From: Gadus chalcogrammus
Lineage: Eukaryota; Chordata; Actinopteri; Gadiformes; Gadidae
NCBI RefSeq assembly: GCF_026213295.1
Contig: NC_079419.1
Coordinates: 28,701,139 to 28,765,138 of the forward strand
Direction: 5' to 3'
DNA length: 64,000 nt
A program made the position numbers and the translations under genes. Numbering within the stretch: the first letter of the stretch is position 1; each line of letters opens with the position of its first letter. Below the pieces are notes generated by a model. The model had not been told where the DNA came from. It made no database searches and worked only from the letters and a program-made list of their open reading frames with translations. This document shows positions 19,349-30,608 of this stretch, in pieces.

Positions 19349-20314
19349 CGGCGCCGCGACTTTCCGTCTCGTAAACGGTCGTTGCCATTTGAAACGGTCG
19401 ATGCCATTTCCGACCATGTCCGATTGCGTCCGCTCTCCGATCTTGAATTCCGAATGCTTCGTGAAACGGTCGATGCCATTTCCGACCATGTCCGATTGCG
19501 TCCGCTCTTGGAGTCAGTTAAAAACAGCACAGGGTGGAATGTTTTTTTCCGCTCAGTTGCCGTGAGTAATTATGAAACTATCTATGCCAGTCATACATAA
19601 TGATTGATTGAATAGAGGAGACCTGGGACAGTTGCAACACTTTTTGCTATAATGGCTCTTTTGCTTAGCAACCATTTGAATTTAAGGGATGATATTTGAA
19701 TAAAATAAACTTACATCTGTCAGCTATTCATCAATAAAATTTAAGGATGATTACCTTAAATACATTATTCACAGTTGGTCTTTGAATGTAAGATGCCAAC
19801 AGCAACTGTCCCCGTAAAGACACCCATGATAAAGACTGATATGCTCGGATATAAATAACAATAATCGGGTTAAATAACTTCACATGGTGTGTCTGGTGTG
19901 TTTCCAGCATTCGTAGTGTTGATCAGCAGAGACCGCCAAGACGTTGAGGTTGCTTAGCAACCAGAGACTCTGTCCATGCAAGTGAACTATCAAACCAAAC
20001 ATCCTTCACATTCACCGAGCGAACATTATGAAAGTAAAATGCACATTTCTCGTTAAAAATGTTTCCATAAAAGCATTTAATGGCGTAACTATGTTACTAT
20101 TTCCACACAGAATAAAGAAAGATGTCGGCCGTATGCTTCTGTCCAAGCTCACTACTCTCTGCCAGTGACGTCGGGTCAAGCTCAACGCTGATTGGGCAAC
20201 GCGGCTAATCAATTCAAGATCGGAGAGCGGACGCAATCGGACATGGTCGGAAATGGCATCGACCGTTTCAAATGGCAACGACCGTTTACGAGACGGAAAG
20301 TCGCGTCGGCGCCG
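19349..20314. mobile_element. Inverted-repeat MITE related to the 16871-17969 Harbinger family
   Basis: About 100 bp at 19349-19449 (CGGCGCCG..CGACTTTCCGTCTCG) recurs inverted at 20212-20314, with a 3-bp gap near the end. A 50-bp piece of the left arm is duplicated at 19457-19507. The interior 19850-20210 repeats the interior of the MITE at 16871-17969. The outermost bases of the left side are rearranged, so no TSD can be read. Confidence 0.6.
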
Positions 20315-20329
20315 GTGTGGGCTAGTACA

Positions 20330-20410
20330 TGTGGTCGATAGTGTTTACATGTGGTCGATATTGCTTAAATGTGATCGACAGTGTTTAAATATGGTAGATT
20401 GTGTTTAAAT
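20330..20410. repeat. Short tandem repeat of about 20 bp
   Basis: Four degenerate units of the form ACATGTGGTCGATAGTGTTT follow the preceding MITE. No other feature is visible up to 20510. Confidence 0.6.
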
Positions 20411-21195
20411 GTTCTTTTCCCTCACTCTCCACCTCATCCCTAACTCTCCACCTCAAGCTGGTGTGTAGTGAGCGTTCTGGCGCCAATTGGCTGCCGTGCA
20501 TCACCCAACTGGGTGCTCAACCCAGTCTCACCAATATGCGTACAGATCGCACGGTTTGACACTTTCAAAATGCGTGCAGTACATACGCCAAATGACCATT
20601 TCGCGTGCATATGATACGCAAAACCCAGCATTAACTACTGTGGAGGGAGGATGCGTCCATTTCGCGTGCATATGATACGCAAATCCCAGCATTAACTGAA
20701 TGGGAAATGCAATATTTTAGGACAGATTCACCATTAAACGTGTTTCTAATGACATTTCTAGCGAGAAATGTACTTTTTCCTTGAATAATCTTCAGTCAGT
20801 GAATGTGTATGATCTTTATTAATCTTTATTATCTGAATGGGAAATGCAATATTTAAGGACCGATTCACCGTTAAACGTGTTTCTAATAACGTTTCTAGCG
20901 AGAAATATACTTTTTACTTGCATAATCTTCAGTCAGTGATTGTGTCTGATCTTTAGTTTTATAGTTATTAGGAAGATTTTATCGGCTCGCTCGCATGTTT
21001 CAACGACGTCAGGTTGTTCAACCCAGTCGCCAAGAAAAAACGTCAGTGGTGTACGTTTCCATGAACACTGGATACGTAGCATTTCAACGTAAAAAATAGC
21101 GTGTTATACCTACAGTATCCACGTGTGCCGCTGTGGAGGCGGGTTTCGGGGTTTGGGTTTCACGGCTTTCGCGGCAAATTGTGGACACGATTGTT

Positions 21196-21348
21196 TAGGG
21201 GGGGGGGGGAGACTGTTGTTGACCGGGGAGGGGGGGGGGGGGGAGAGACACGTTTGTTGAGACACGTTAGTTGAAGGGGGGGGGGGGGGGGGGGGGGGGA
21301 CACACGTTTGTTGAGGGGGGGGAGACACGTTTGTAGGGGGGGGGGGGG
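21196..21348. repeat. Oligo-G-rich tandem array in the left palindrome arm
   Basis: Runs of 8 to 23 G alternate with units like AGACACGTTTGTTGA. The complement (oligo-C) is at about 26851-27002 in the right arm. Runs of this kind can form G-quadruplexes. The proline-rich ORFs read from the C-strand are artefacts. Confidence 0.8.
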
Positions 21349-22179
21349 CACGCTCGACAACGAGAGTTGGTTTTTATTGAACGCTCGACAACGAGAGTTT
21401 GTTTTTATTGAACGAGACTTCAACACGGAACAGCTGCGCGAAACGATGGTCACGTCACTCTCGGTGACGGTGTCGACAATAATGAACACACGAACAATGT
21501 TAATAGAACAACACACAACCACATAACATCCCGAACCCATTAACCCCACTTAATCCTAACAACAAAACAAGTTAACAAAAGCCCCATTTGTCAACTGAGA
21601 ACCCCAATTCCCAGAATCCCCCGCGGCTCCGGAACACGGCGTAGCTTATATTAATCTTTATTATCTGAATGGGAAATGCAATATTTTAGGACAGATACAC
21701 CATTAAACGCGTTTCTAATGACATTTCTAGCGAGAAATGTACATTTTCCTTACATAATCTTCAGTCAGTGAATGTGTATGATCTTTATTAATCTTTATTA
21801 TCTGAATGGGAAATGCAATATTTTAGGACCGATTCACCGTTAAACGTGTTTCTAATAACATTTCTAGCGAGAAATATACTTTTTAATTGCATAATCTTCA
21901 GTCAGTGATTGTGTCTGATCTTTAGTTTTATAGTTATTAGGAGTTGATCGGCTCGCTCGCATGTTTCAACGACGTCAGGTTGCTTTCGCTAAACTAGCAG
22001 CTCACGTGCTTCCGGCGTTTGTGTTATTAAACTGTTACTTTATGTAACTTTTAATGATATCATCTTGTTAGAAACACGTATATCTGAGAGCCAACCCAGT
22101 CGCCAAAATCATACCTACGTTGACACTGTACGTTTCGTGAACACTGGATTACGTCGCATTTCAACATAAAATTGCGTGT

Positions 22180-22267
22180 TATACACACACACACACACGC
22201 ACGCACATGCACAGACACACACACACACACACACACACACAAGCACACACACGCACACACAGACACA

Positions 22268-22345
<78 letters not shown>

Positions 22346-22350
22346 CGCAC
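22180..22350. repeat. (CA)n microsatellite, left arm
   Basis: Imperfect CA repeat of about 165 bp with CG and AG interruptions. The mirror (GT)n is at about 25800-26018 and is longer, which makes it the clearest difference between the arms. Confidence 0.95.
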
Positions 22351-22584
22351 ACGGTGCATTTCGCTGCTAAAACCACAACAAAAAAATATTCCCTCAAATA
22401 TTATTACTTTCAAAACGTTGGCCAAAATGGCCAATAATATCATTTTTTTTTGGGATGCTTCTAGGACATTTTGGGTGGATTTTGAACGGTATGTGGGGGG
22501 CACGTTTTTTGCAGGAAGATCTGGCTCCACCCCGGCGTGGTGGCGTCTCCTTTTGACCTTTTGACCCCAGACTTCTGGGGGAAT

Positions 22585-23220
22585 AGCTGAATCAATTCAT
22601 TAGTCAATCAGAAGCATGTAAATATCTTTCCGGTGGCGGAAGAGGACAAACAAGGTATCCTTCAACATCTACGCTTCCAGGCGATTGCAACGGTGCCACA
22701 CATGAGCATATTCGAACATGTTTAATGGTAGTAATTAGCTGTCGAAATTGGAGGCCTTAATCAATACTGAGCAGCTATTGATTTGCTTCCCGATAAAGAT
22801 TTGTCACAAATGACATGTTATTTAGCATCTACACGTTGAGCTGAGTCCAATGACACCAAGAACGACACTCTAGCTAATGGTAACATGTATTTTACATGGT
22901 ACACCTAGGTCTAGGACATGATCTCGGTGTAGCAAGAGGCCGAGCTTGATCTCATTGGACTCAGTTTAACGTGTAGATGCTAATTAACATGTAATTTGTC
23001 AAAAATCTCCATCGGGAAGCAAATCTATAGCTGGTCATTATTGATAAAGGCCTCCAAAATCGACAGCTAATTACTACCCCGAAACATATTCAAATATGAT
23101 CATGTGTGGCACTGTTGCAATCGTCTCGAAACGTAGATGTCAAAGGACACCTTGTTTGCTCTGCTGCACCACCGGGAAGATATTTTCATACTTCTAATGG
23201 ATTGATTCATATTTTAAGGT
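22585..23220. repeat. Older diverged palindrome inside the left arm
   Basis: The block 22590-22860 (ATCAATTCATTAGTCAATCA..GAGTCCAATGA) is repeated inverted at about 22945-23215 (..TAATGGATTGATTCAT), clearly diverged by substitutions. Its centre near 22905 holds CCTAGGTCTAGG-like sequence. The whole unit is mirrored again in the right arm at about 24955-25590. Confidence 0.75.
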
Positions 23221-24043
23221 TCTCGGAGTGAGACTTTAAGTGGCTGCAGCAGAAGTGTTGCGACGAAAGATGATATCAAGAGATTTATAGAATATTCCCA
23301 TTCACATTATGATTCTTCGTCGTAACTTCCGACCAAACATCCTTTACATTCACAGAGCGAAGATTATGAAAGTCCAGGCTCCGCAAGTGCTCCATCTCGT
23401 TGCACCTGCACCCTGCGGCTCGCTTGCAAGATTTTGGCCTGAAGTTCTTCCCAGACCTATACCCTAACATTCCAATATGCATATCTGAGAATCAGGCCTC
23501 TCTTCAATAATGACAAAATGTAATGAGAGAAATACAGATTCACTTTTTGTTATCTCATAAGCGGCGTGGTGCCGGCTCCTTTTGACCTTTTGACCCCAGA
23601 CTTCAAAGACGTGGCCACAGGCCAGCGGTGTCTACACACATTAAGCCACAAATGTACACCTCCATCCCGCAAAAAATGGGGCCTAGAAACTAACCTCTGT
23701 CTTATGTACATTGACTGTACTGTTGGAGGTCACGCCCCTTTTCCAGCCTTTTCGAGATAGCTAGGGATGCTAAAATGTTGACACACATTTCCCGGGGCCC
23801 CGAGAACGACATATGCAAGATTTGTAGTTCTAGCCCATAGAGAAAAAAAGTTTTCCCAAATGGACTGTCATTTGGACAAAGCCCCTTCAGAAGTGTTGCC
23901 TGCGAGACCTAATGGTTCAGAATGTGGTGGAAAAAAGGTTTTTGAGATAGGAAGGTCCTACCGCCCTGAAATTTGAATACCATATTCTAGGGCCTAACTG
24001 GGACCCCCGCACCGAAACTTGGCCCGGTCGGACCCCGAGGGCA

Positions 24044-24110
24044 GGAAGGGGGGGCCTGCCCTTGGGGTCTGACCGCGCCAAGTCTCGGGCAGGAAGGGCC
24101 CCCCCTTCCT
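24044..24110. repeat. Centre of the large palindrome
   Basis: The arms GGAAGGGGGGGCC (24044-24056) and GGCCCCCCCTTCC (24098-24110) face each other across a 41-nt spacer. The spacer is itself a diverged direct copy of the start of the right arm (CTGCCCTTGGGGTCTGACC against CTGCCCTCGGGGTCCGACC). Confidence 0.75.
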
Positions 24111-25805
24111 GCCCTCGGGGTCCGACCGGGCCAAGTTTCGGTGCGGAGGTCCCAGTTAGGCCCTAGAATAAGGTATTAAAATTTCAGGGCGGTAGGACCT
24201 TCCTATCTCAAAAACTCTTTTTCCACCACATTCTGAACCATTAGGTCTTGCAGGCTACACTTCTGAGGGGCTTTGTCCAAATGACACTCCATTTGGGAAA
24301 ACTTTTTATCTCTAAGGGCTAGAACTCCAAATCTCGGATATGTCGTACACGGGGCCCCGGGAAATGTGTGTAAACATTTTAGCATCCCTAGCTATCTCGA
24401 AAAGGTCGGCAAAGGGGCGTGACCTCCAACAGTACAGTGTATGTACATAAGACAGAGGTTAGTTTCTAGTCCCCATTTTTTGTGGGATGGAGGTGTACAT
24501 TTGTGGCTAAAGGTGTGTAGACACAGCTGGCCTGTGGCCACGTTTTTGAAGTCGGGGGTCAAAAGGTCAAAAGGAGCCGGCACCACGCCGCTTATGAGAT
24601 AACAAAAAGTGAATCTGTATTTCTCTCATTACATTTTGTCATTATTGAAGAGAGGCCTGATTCTCAGATATGCATATTGGACTGTTAGGGTATAGGTCTG
24701 GGAAGAACTTCAGGCCAAAATCTTGCAAGCGAGCCGCTGGGTGCAGGTGCAACGAGATGGAGCACTTGCTGAGCCTGGACTTTCATAATCTTCGCTCTGT
24801 GAATGTAAAGGATGTTTGGTCGGAAGTTACGACGAAGAATCATAATGTGAATGGGAATATTCTATAAATCTCTTGATATCATCTTTCGTCGCAACACTTC
24901 TGCTGCAGCCACTTAAAGTCTCACTCCGAGAACCTTAAAATATGAATCAATCCATTAGAAGTATGAAAATATCTTCCCGGTGGTGCAGCAGAGCAAACAA
25001 GGTGTCCTTTGACATCTACGTTTCGAGACGATTGCAACAGTGCCACACATGATCATATTTGAATATGTTTCGGGGTAGTAATTAGCTGTCGATTTTGGAG
25101 GCCTTTATCAATAATGACCAGCTATAGATTTGCTTCCCGATGGAGATTTTTGACAAATTAATGTTAATTAGCATCTACACGTTAAGCTGAGTCCAATGAG
25201 ATCAAGCTCGGCCTCTTGCTACACCGAGATCATGTCCTAGACCTAGGTGTACCATGTAAAATACATGTTACCATTAGCTAGAGTGTCGTTCTTGGTGTCA
25301 TTGGACTCAGCTCAACGTGTAGATGCTAAATAACATGTCATTTGTGACAAATCTTTATCGGGAAGCAAATCAATAGCTGCTCAGTATTGATTAAGGCCTC
25401 CAATTTCGACAGCTAATTACTACCATTAAACATGTTCGAATATGCTCATGTGTGGCACCGTTGCAATCGCCTGGAAGCGTAGATGTTGAAGGATACCTTG
25501 TTTGTCCTCTTCCGCCACCGGAAAGATATTTACATGCTTCTGATTGACTAATGAATTGATTCAGCTATTCCCCCAGAAGTCTGGGGTCAAAAGGTCAAAA
25601 GGAGACGCCACCATGCCGGGGTGGAGCCAGATCTTCCTGCAAAAAACGTGCCCCCCACATACCGTTCAAAATCCACCCAAAATGTCCTAGAAGCATCCCA
25701 AAAAAAAATGATATTATTGGCCATTTTGGCCAACGTTTTGAAAGTAATAATATTTGAGGGAATATTTTTTTGTTGTGGTTTTAGCAGCGAAATGCACCGT
25801 GTGCG

Positions 25806-25887
<82 letters not shown>

Positions 25888-27682
25888 TGTGTGTCTGTGT
25901 GTGTCTGTGTCTGTGTGTGTGTCTGTGTGTGTCTGTGCGTGCGTGTGTGTGCTTGTGTGTGCTTGTGTGTGTGTGTGTGTGTGTCTGTGCATGTGCGTGC
26001 GTGTGTGTGTGTGTGTATAACACGCAATTTTATGTTGAAATGCGACGTAATCCAGTGTTCACGAAACGTACAGTGTCAACGTAGGTATGATTTTGGCGAC
26101 TGGGTTGGCTCTCAGATATACGTGTTTCTAACAAGATGATATCATTAAAAGTTACATAAAGTAACAGTTTAATAACACAAACGCCGGAAGCACGTGAGCT
26201 GCTAGTTTAGCGAAAGCAACCTGACGTCGTTGAAACATGCGAGCGAGCCGATCAACTCCTAATAACTATAAAACTAAAGATCAGACACAATCACTGACTG
26301 AAGATTATGCAATTAAAAAGTATATTTCTCGCTAGAAATGTTATTAGAAACACGTTTAACGGTGAATCGGTCCTAAAATATTGCATTTCCCATTCAGATA
26401 ATAAAGATTAATAAAGATCATACACATTCACTGACTGAAGATTATGTAAGGAAAATGTACATTTCTCGCTAGAAATGTCATTAGAAACGCGTTTAATGGT
26501 GTATCTGTCCTAAAATATTGCATTTCCCATTCAGATAATAAAGATTAATATAAGCTACGCCGTGTTCCGGAGCCGCGGGGGATTCTGGGAATTGGGGTTC
26601 TCAGTTGACAAATGGGGCTTTTGTTAACTTGTTTTGTTGTTAGGATTAAGTGGGGTTAATGGGTTCGGGATGTTATGTGGTTGTGTGTTGTTCTATTAAC
26701 ATTGTTCGTGTGTTCATTATTGTCGACACCGTCACCGAGAGTGACGTGACCATCGTTTCGCGCAGCTGTTCCGTGTTGAAGTCTCGTTCAATAAAAACCA
26801 ACTCTCGTTGTCGAGCGTTCAATAAAAACCAACTCTCGTTGTCGAGCGTGCCCCCCCCCCCCCTACAAACGTGTCTCCCCCCCCTCAACAAACGTGTGTC
26901 CCCCCCCCCCCCCCCCCCCCCCCCTTCAACTAACGTGTCTCAACAAACGTGTCTCTCCCCCCCCCCCCCCTCCCCGGTCAACAACAGTCTCCCCCCCCCC
27001 CCTAAACAATCGTGTCCACAATTTGCCGCGAAAGCCGTGAAACCCAAACCCTGAAACCCGCCTCCACAGCGGCACACGTGGATACTGTAGGTATAACACG
27101 CTATTTTTTACGTTGAAATGCTACGTATCCAGTGTTCATGGAAACGTACACCACTGACGTTTTTTCTTGGCGACTGGGTTGAACAACCTGACGTCGTTGA
27201 AACATGCGAGCGAGCCGATAAAATCTTCCTAATAACTATAAAACTAAAGATCAGACACAATCACTGACTGAAGATTATGCAAGTAAAAAGTATATTTCTC
27301 GCTAGAAACGTTATTAGAAACACGTTTAACGGTGAATCGGTCCTTAAATATTGCATTTCCCATTCAGATAATAAAGATTAATAAAGATCATACACATTCA
27401 CTGACTGAAGATTATTCAAGGAAAAAGTACATTTCTCGCTAGAAATGTCATTAGAAACACGTTTAATGGTGAATCTGTCCTAAAATATTGCATTTCCCAT
27501 TCAGTTAATGCTGGGATTTGCGTATCATATGCACGCGAAATGGACGCATCCTCCCTCCACAGTAGTTAATGCTGGGTTTTGCGTATCATATGCACGCGAA
27601 ATGGTCATTTGGCGTATGTACTGCACGCATTTTGAAAGTGTCAAACCGTGCGATCTGTACGCATATTGGTGAGACTGGGTTG

Positions 27683-27897
27683 GGGTGCTACATATTGGTG
27701 GTGGTTAGTGAGGTCCCCCCTTCACTTTAGGCGTCTTTGAGTGTTATTAATTATTATTATTTTTCATGTTTAACCTCTGTTTTCCTTTTATTCCTAGTCT
27801 GTTTTACATAGTTTTGAATGATGACTATATGCTCTGTAAGGTGACCTTGGGTGTCTTGAAAGGCGCCTCTAAATTGAATGTACTACTACTACTACTA
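27683..27897 (+). repeat. L2-type LINE 3' tail
   Basis: GATGACTATATGCTCTGTAA.., ending in (TAC)n, is nearly the same as the tail of the L2 fragment at 32840-32932. The RT-coding part is absent. The THAP element at 27898 inserted in or next to the terminal microsatellite. Confidence 0.65.
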
Positions 27898-28420
27898 TCC
27901 GGAACAGAGCTATAGAGTGGCGAAGTCACTTTAAGTTTTGGAGGGAAAGCTTCACGTTCGTGTTAGCATACTGGCCTAACCTTAACTTTTACCTTACATC
28001 TGTGTTGAAATCTAAGTATTCAAGATGTTCTACCATGATCATTTAAAGATATAAGCCACACAAAGTATCAAATATATTAAAGAATAACAACTCATTACAC
28101 TTGGATGAATGAAATTGTATTTTTTTTTATTAAACAATTAGTGTGACAAGAACAAGTGATTGCGATTGTGTGAACAGATTCAACAATGGACACAGCAGGG
28201 AACACTATATACTTAGGGCAAACCATTAACATATAACGTTGCAAATTCAAAATGGGTTTAGGAGGGAGGATCCTCGTTTGGTCATGAACTCTGACCTCTA
28301 ACCTATTCTCAAAAGTCGGGGCATAAGTGGTTGAGGAACAGTTGTTACCCGCTCTGTGATCTTCAATGGTGTCATGGTTCATTGGTTACAACTAACATTT
28401 TATAGATCAATGGTCATACC

Positions 28421-28863
28421 ATGGTTGGCTGTGCAGCATTTGGATGCGCCAATCGGTCCGAGAAGGGTTATCACGGCTTCCCCAAGGACCAAGAGCGCAG
28501 GGAGAAATGGATGGCAATGGTCAGCCGTCAAAACTTATTGACAGTCAGCAACAGTCCAAAACGATGTAACGTAATGTTCAGATCACTTGCTAGCATTTCA
28601 AAGGGCATAATAATTCTAAGTGTAGAGAATTATGACTTTCCAATGATATTTGAAGTGCAATGGAAACTGATATTAAAGCCTACCTACAGGTACACTTTGA
28701 AAAAGACCAATTCAAAGCCACAAAAGTAGATAGGATGTTGAGGCCCGATGCAGGCCCAACAGTTTTCATCCATCGCCCTAAACCGAAGAGGAGGAAACCC
28801 CCTTCTGTGAGGGTGTTTCTCCGGAACCAAGTGCAACGGACCACACATATTGCGCCAAATTAA
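28421..28863 (+). CDS. THAP-domain protein, exons 1 and 2
   Basis: Exon 1 is 28421-28570 (50 codons, starts MVGCAAFGCANRSEKG). A 119-bp intron (GTAATG..CTACAG, 28571-28689) follows; exon 2 starts at 28690 in phase 0. Joined, they give the complete C2CH pattern of a THAP zinc finger: Cys4-X4-Cys9, then Cys49-X2-His across the splice, and the terminal PTVF box (usually AVPTIF) about 27 codons into exon 2. A basic stretch (KPKRRKP) that could be a nuclear signal follows. Exon 2 either ends at the donor GTGAGG near 28807 or reads to the stop at 28863. THAP domains bind specific DNA, in transposases the element's own ends. Reading across the intron is my inference; the domain signature is clear. 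Confidence 0.7.
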
Positions 28864-29218
28864 ACTTCGGTATGATCCATGCAGCTAACAATATTCCCCA
28901 TTTCATGTAATTCAAGGATAGACTACACTCCTAATGAGATTACATAATTCATACTTGTACATTCAGTTTAAAAAACAACCAGAAGGCAGGGATTCTCTGA
29001 GGATTTGCACACAATGTAGATAATCGACATTTCTACCCAATTAACAATTGCCGGTAGATCCATTTATAAATTGTATTGGTTTCTGATTGTGGCAGATGAT
29101 TTAATTCACATTACATAAATGTTTTGCTTTAATTCATTTTCTTACATTGGAGATGACAGTAGTTGCAAATGCAAAGGCAAAATACATATAACAGCAACAT
29201 TACCTTGTAATTGTTACA

Positions 29219-29654
29219 GAGATTGAGGGAGAAATGTAGGTGGATTTCAAGAGCGTTGAAAAGGACATCACAGGAGACAGAGAGAGGAATCAAGAGGCCA
29301 CATTGCCAGGGGCAGGTGATTCAGGGGCAGGTGATCCAGTGGCAGGTGATCCAGCGGCGGGTGATCCAGGTATTTGTGTGCCGAGGGCCAGTCAGTCAGG
29401 GGTCAACAGTGAAGGAATAACTTTTGCCAGGGCCAGCTGCTCCAGGGACCAGACTGCCAGGGACTGATGGGGCGACTGTGGAGGACCTAATAAGGCAACT
29501 AGAAAAGGAAAAATTAATGAGAAGGAGAGCAGAGAGGGCTATTGCAAAACAAAAAAGAATCAATTTGGCACTAAGAAAGAGAATCAATTTGGCACTAAGA
29601 AAGAGAAACAATTCAGTCAACGAGAAGTTAAAACGAAAAAGCCATACAGGTTAA
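29219..29654 (+). pseudogene. Coiled-coil part of the THAP protein (exon 3), frame-disrupted
   Basis: After the acceptor TTGTTACAG (29210-29218) one frame encodes an acidic Gly-Asp repeat (GAGDSGAGDPVAGDPAAGDP), and a second frame, from about 29424, encodes a basic helical segment (VEDLIRQLEKEKLMRRRAER..) that ends at 29654. Coiled coils after the THAP domain are usual in this kind of protein. The change of frame between the two parts implies an indel or another small intron. A 24-bp unit (AGAGAATCAATTTGGCACTA..) is duplicated in tandem near 29555-29605. No DDE domain follows. Confidence 0.45.
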
Positions 29655-29877
29655 ATTGACCACCCATCATAATCAGCATTGTTGAATCGGCGGCATCTGT
29701 AGGGCTTCATGTGCTGAACATCACCCTTTCCAGGATATAATTAAACAAACAGTTATTTCTACTAGCTATCGCATCATAAAACCCGTCCTTAAATCAACCT
29801 AAATTATCCTAGTAATCCAACATAAATAAATAACTAAATAAAAGTTAGATTCACTAGTACTGAACTTTGTAATTGTT

Positions 29878-30256
29878 GGTGTAGATACCATCACATGGTG
29901 CAGTCGAGCTAACAAACTAGCAGGCAATCGGTCGTCTACCAAGATAAAAATATATATAATTACGCTGTGCATATACAAATAAATATCAATATATGCATCA
30001 TAAAGGTCCTGATACAATATACAGTTGACAATTCAAAAGAGGTAGCTATTTAATCAATTTACCCCTGGAGATACCTTCACAGATGGTGAAGTTGAGCTAA
30101 CAAACTAGCAAGCATTCGGTCGTCTACCAAGATAAATATATATATAATTACGCTGTGCATTTACAAATAAAGATCAGTATATGCATCATAAAGGGCCTCT
30201 GATACAATATAGACAGTTGACAATTCAAAAGAGGTAGCTATTTAATCAATTTACCT
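29878..30256. repeat. Tandem duplication, two units of about 185 bp
   Basis: The text from GATACCATCACATGGTG to GCTATTTAATCAATTTACC recurs from about 30069 to 30256 with roughly 90% identity. It lies in the 3' part of the THAP element. No ORF is supported. Confidence 0.8.
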
Positions 30257-30608
30257 CAGAAGTTACTCGGCGGCCAGCAATGGAAATGAACGGTCTCCTA
30301 CGCCGTAAAATGGTTGTTTGGAACTATTCGAGGCTCCATACCCCGGAAGTAGGCGCTACAACGGAGTCCAATGGAAGTGTCGCAACTCTCTCTCTCTATA
30401 GCTCTGATCCGGAATAATGGGGGCAGACTTGTATAATAATGGGGGCAGACCAGCGCCGGTGTATTTAGGCCTTTATGCTGTTATGCAAATGCTTACTTTA
30501 TGCTACTTAACTACTTGTACATATTTGAACTACTATTTGTACATATTATTGGCTATTGTTTTTAATGTAATTCGTTTTTAGTATTATGTCAAAGCATTAA
30601 CTCAATCA

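Larger units (their letters stand above)
20518..27682. mobile_element. 7.2-kb palindromic (fold-back) DNA element, TSD GGGTGCT
   Basis: The sequence from 20518 (CAACCCAGTCTCACCAATAT) reads the same on the opposite strand from 27682. The two arms are about 3.5 kb each and are nearly identical apart from microsatellite lengths and scattered bases. A central 41-nt spacer (24057-24097) separates them. The 7-bp GGGTGCT flanks both sides (20511-20517, 27683-27689), so this is a transposed unit and not a simple genomic inverted duplication. No coding ORF is supported; those present come from CA/GT, G/C runs or chance. Within each arm lie internal copies of the terminal-like motif CAACCCAGTCGCC (about 21020 and 22095), duplicated blocks beginning TGAATGGGAAATGCAATATT, and an older palindrome. 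Confidence 0.85.
27898..30413 (+). mobile_element. THAP-protein DNA transposon, internally deleted, 2.5 kb
   Basis: The end TCCGGAACAGAGCTATAGAG (27898-27917) matches the inverted right end at 30394-30413 at 19 of 20 bases. Inside is a plus-strand gene for a THAP DNA-binding domain and a basic coiled coil, but no DDE catalytic domain, so the element could not move on its own. THAP domains at transposase N-termini are known from P elements and from ISL2EU elements; I favour an ISL2EU-like element by size and layout, but the TSD is not clear and the assignment is tentative. Confidence 0.6.
998..30472. mobile_element. Harbinger-type element seen by its two ends, now 29.5 kb because of nested insertions
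   Basis: The 20-bp end AGGCCTAAATACACCGGCGC at 998-1017 has a perfect inverted match at 30453-30472. Undoing the MITE at 608-995 gives GGG-TTA before the left end, and TTA follows the right end at 30473-30475, so the TSD is TTA. Everything between is later insertion, apart from the subterminal DNA at 1018-1165 and perhaps 16768-16870 and 17973-19348. The similarity ends right after the 20 bp on both sides, so a chance pairing of two related solo ends cannot be excluded. The matching TTA favours one element. Confidence 0.55.

Noticed and set aside
21110..21549. Proline-rich ORFs
   Set aside because: They are produced by oligo-C runs in the palindrome arm; no start context or family match.
22060..22564. 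Long Val-Cys and His-Thr ORFs on both strands
   Set aside because: They are translations of the (CA)n/(GT)n microsatellite, open in all frames.
20518..27682. CRISPR array or phage-type inverted structure
   Set aside because: The repeats are few, long and inverted, without regular spacers, and the window is vertebrate DNA.
29240..29467. Collagen-like Gly-Asp repeat as a separate gene
   Set aside because: It is better explained as the acidic linker of the THAP protein before a frame change.
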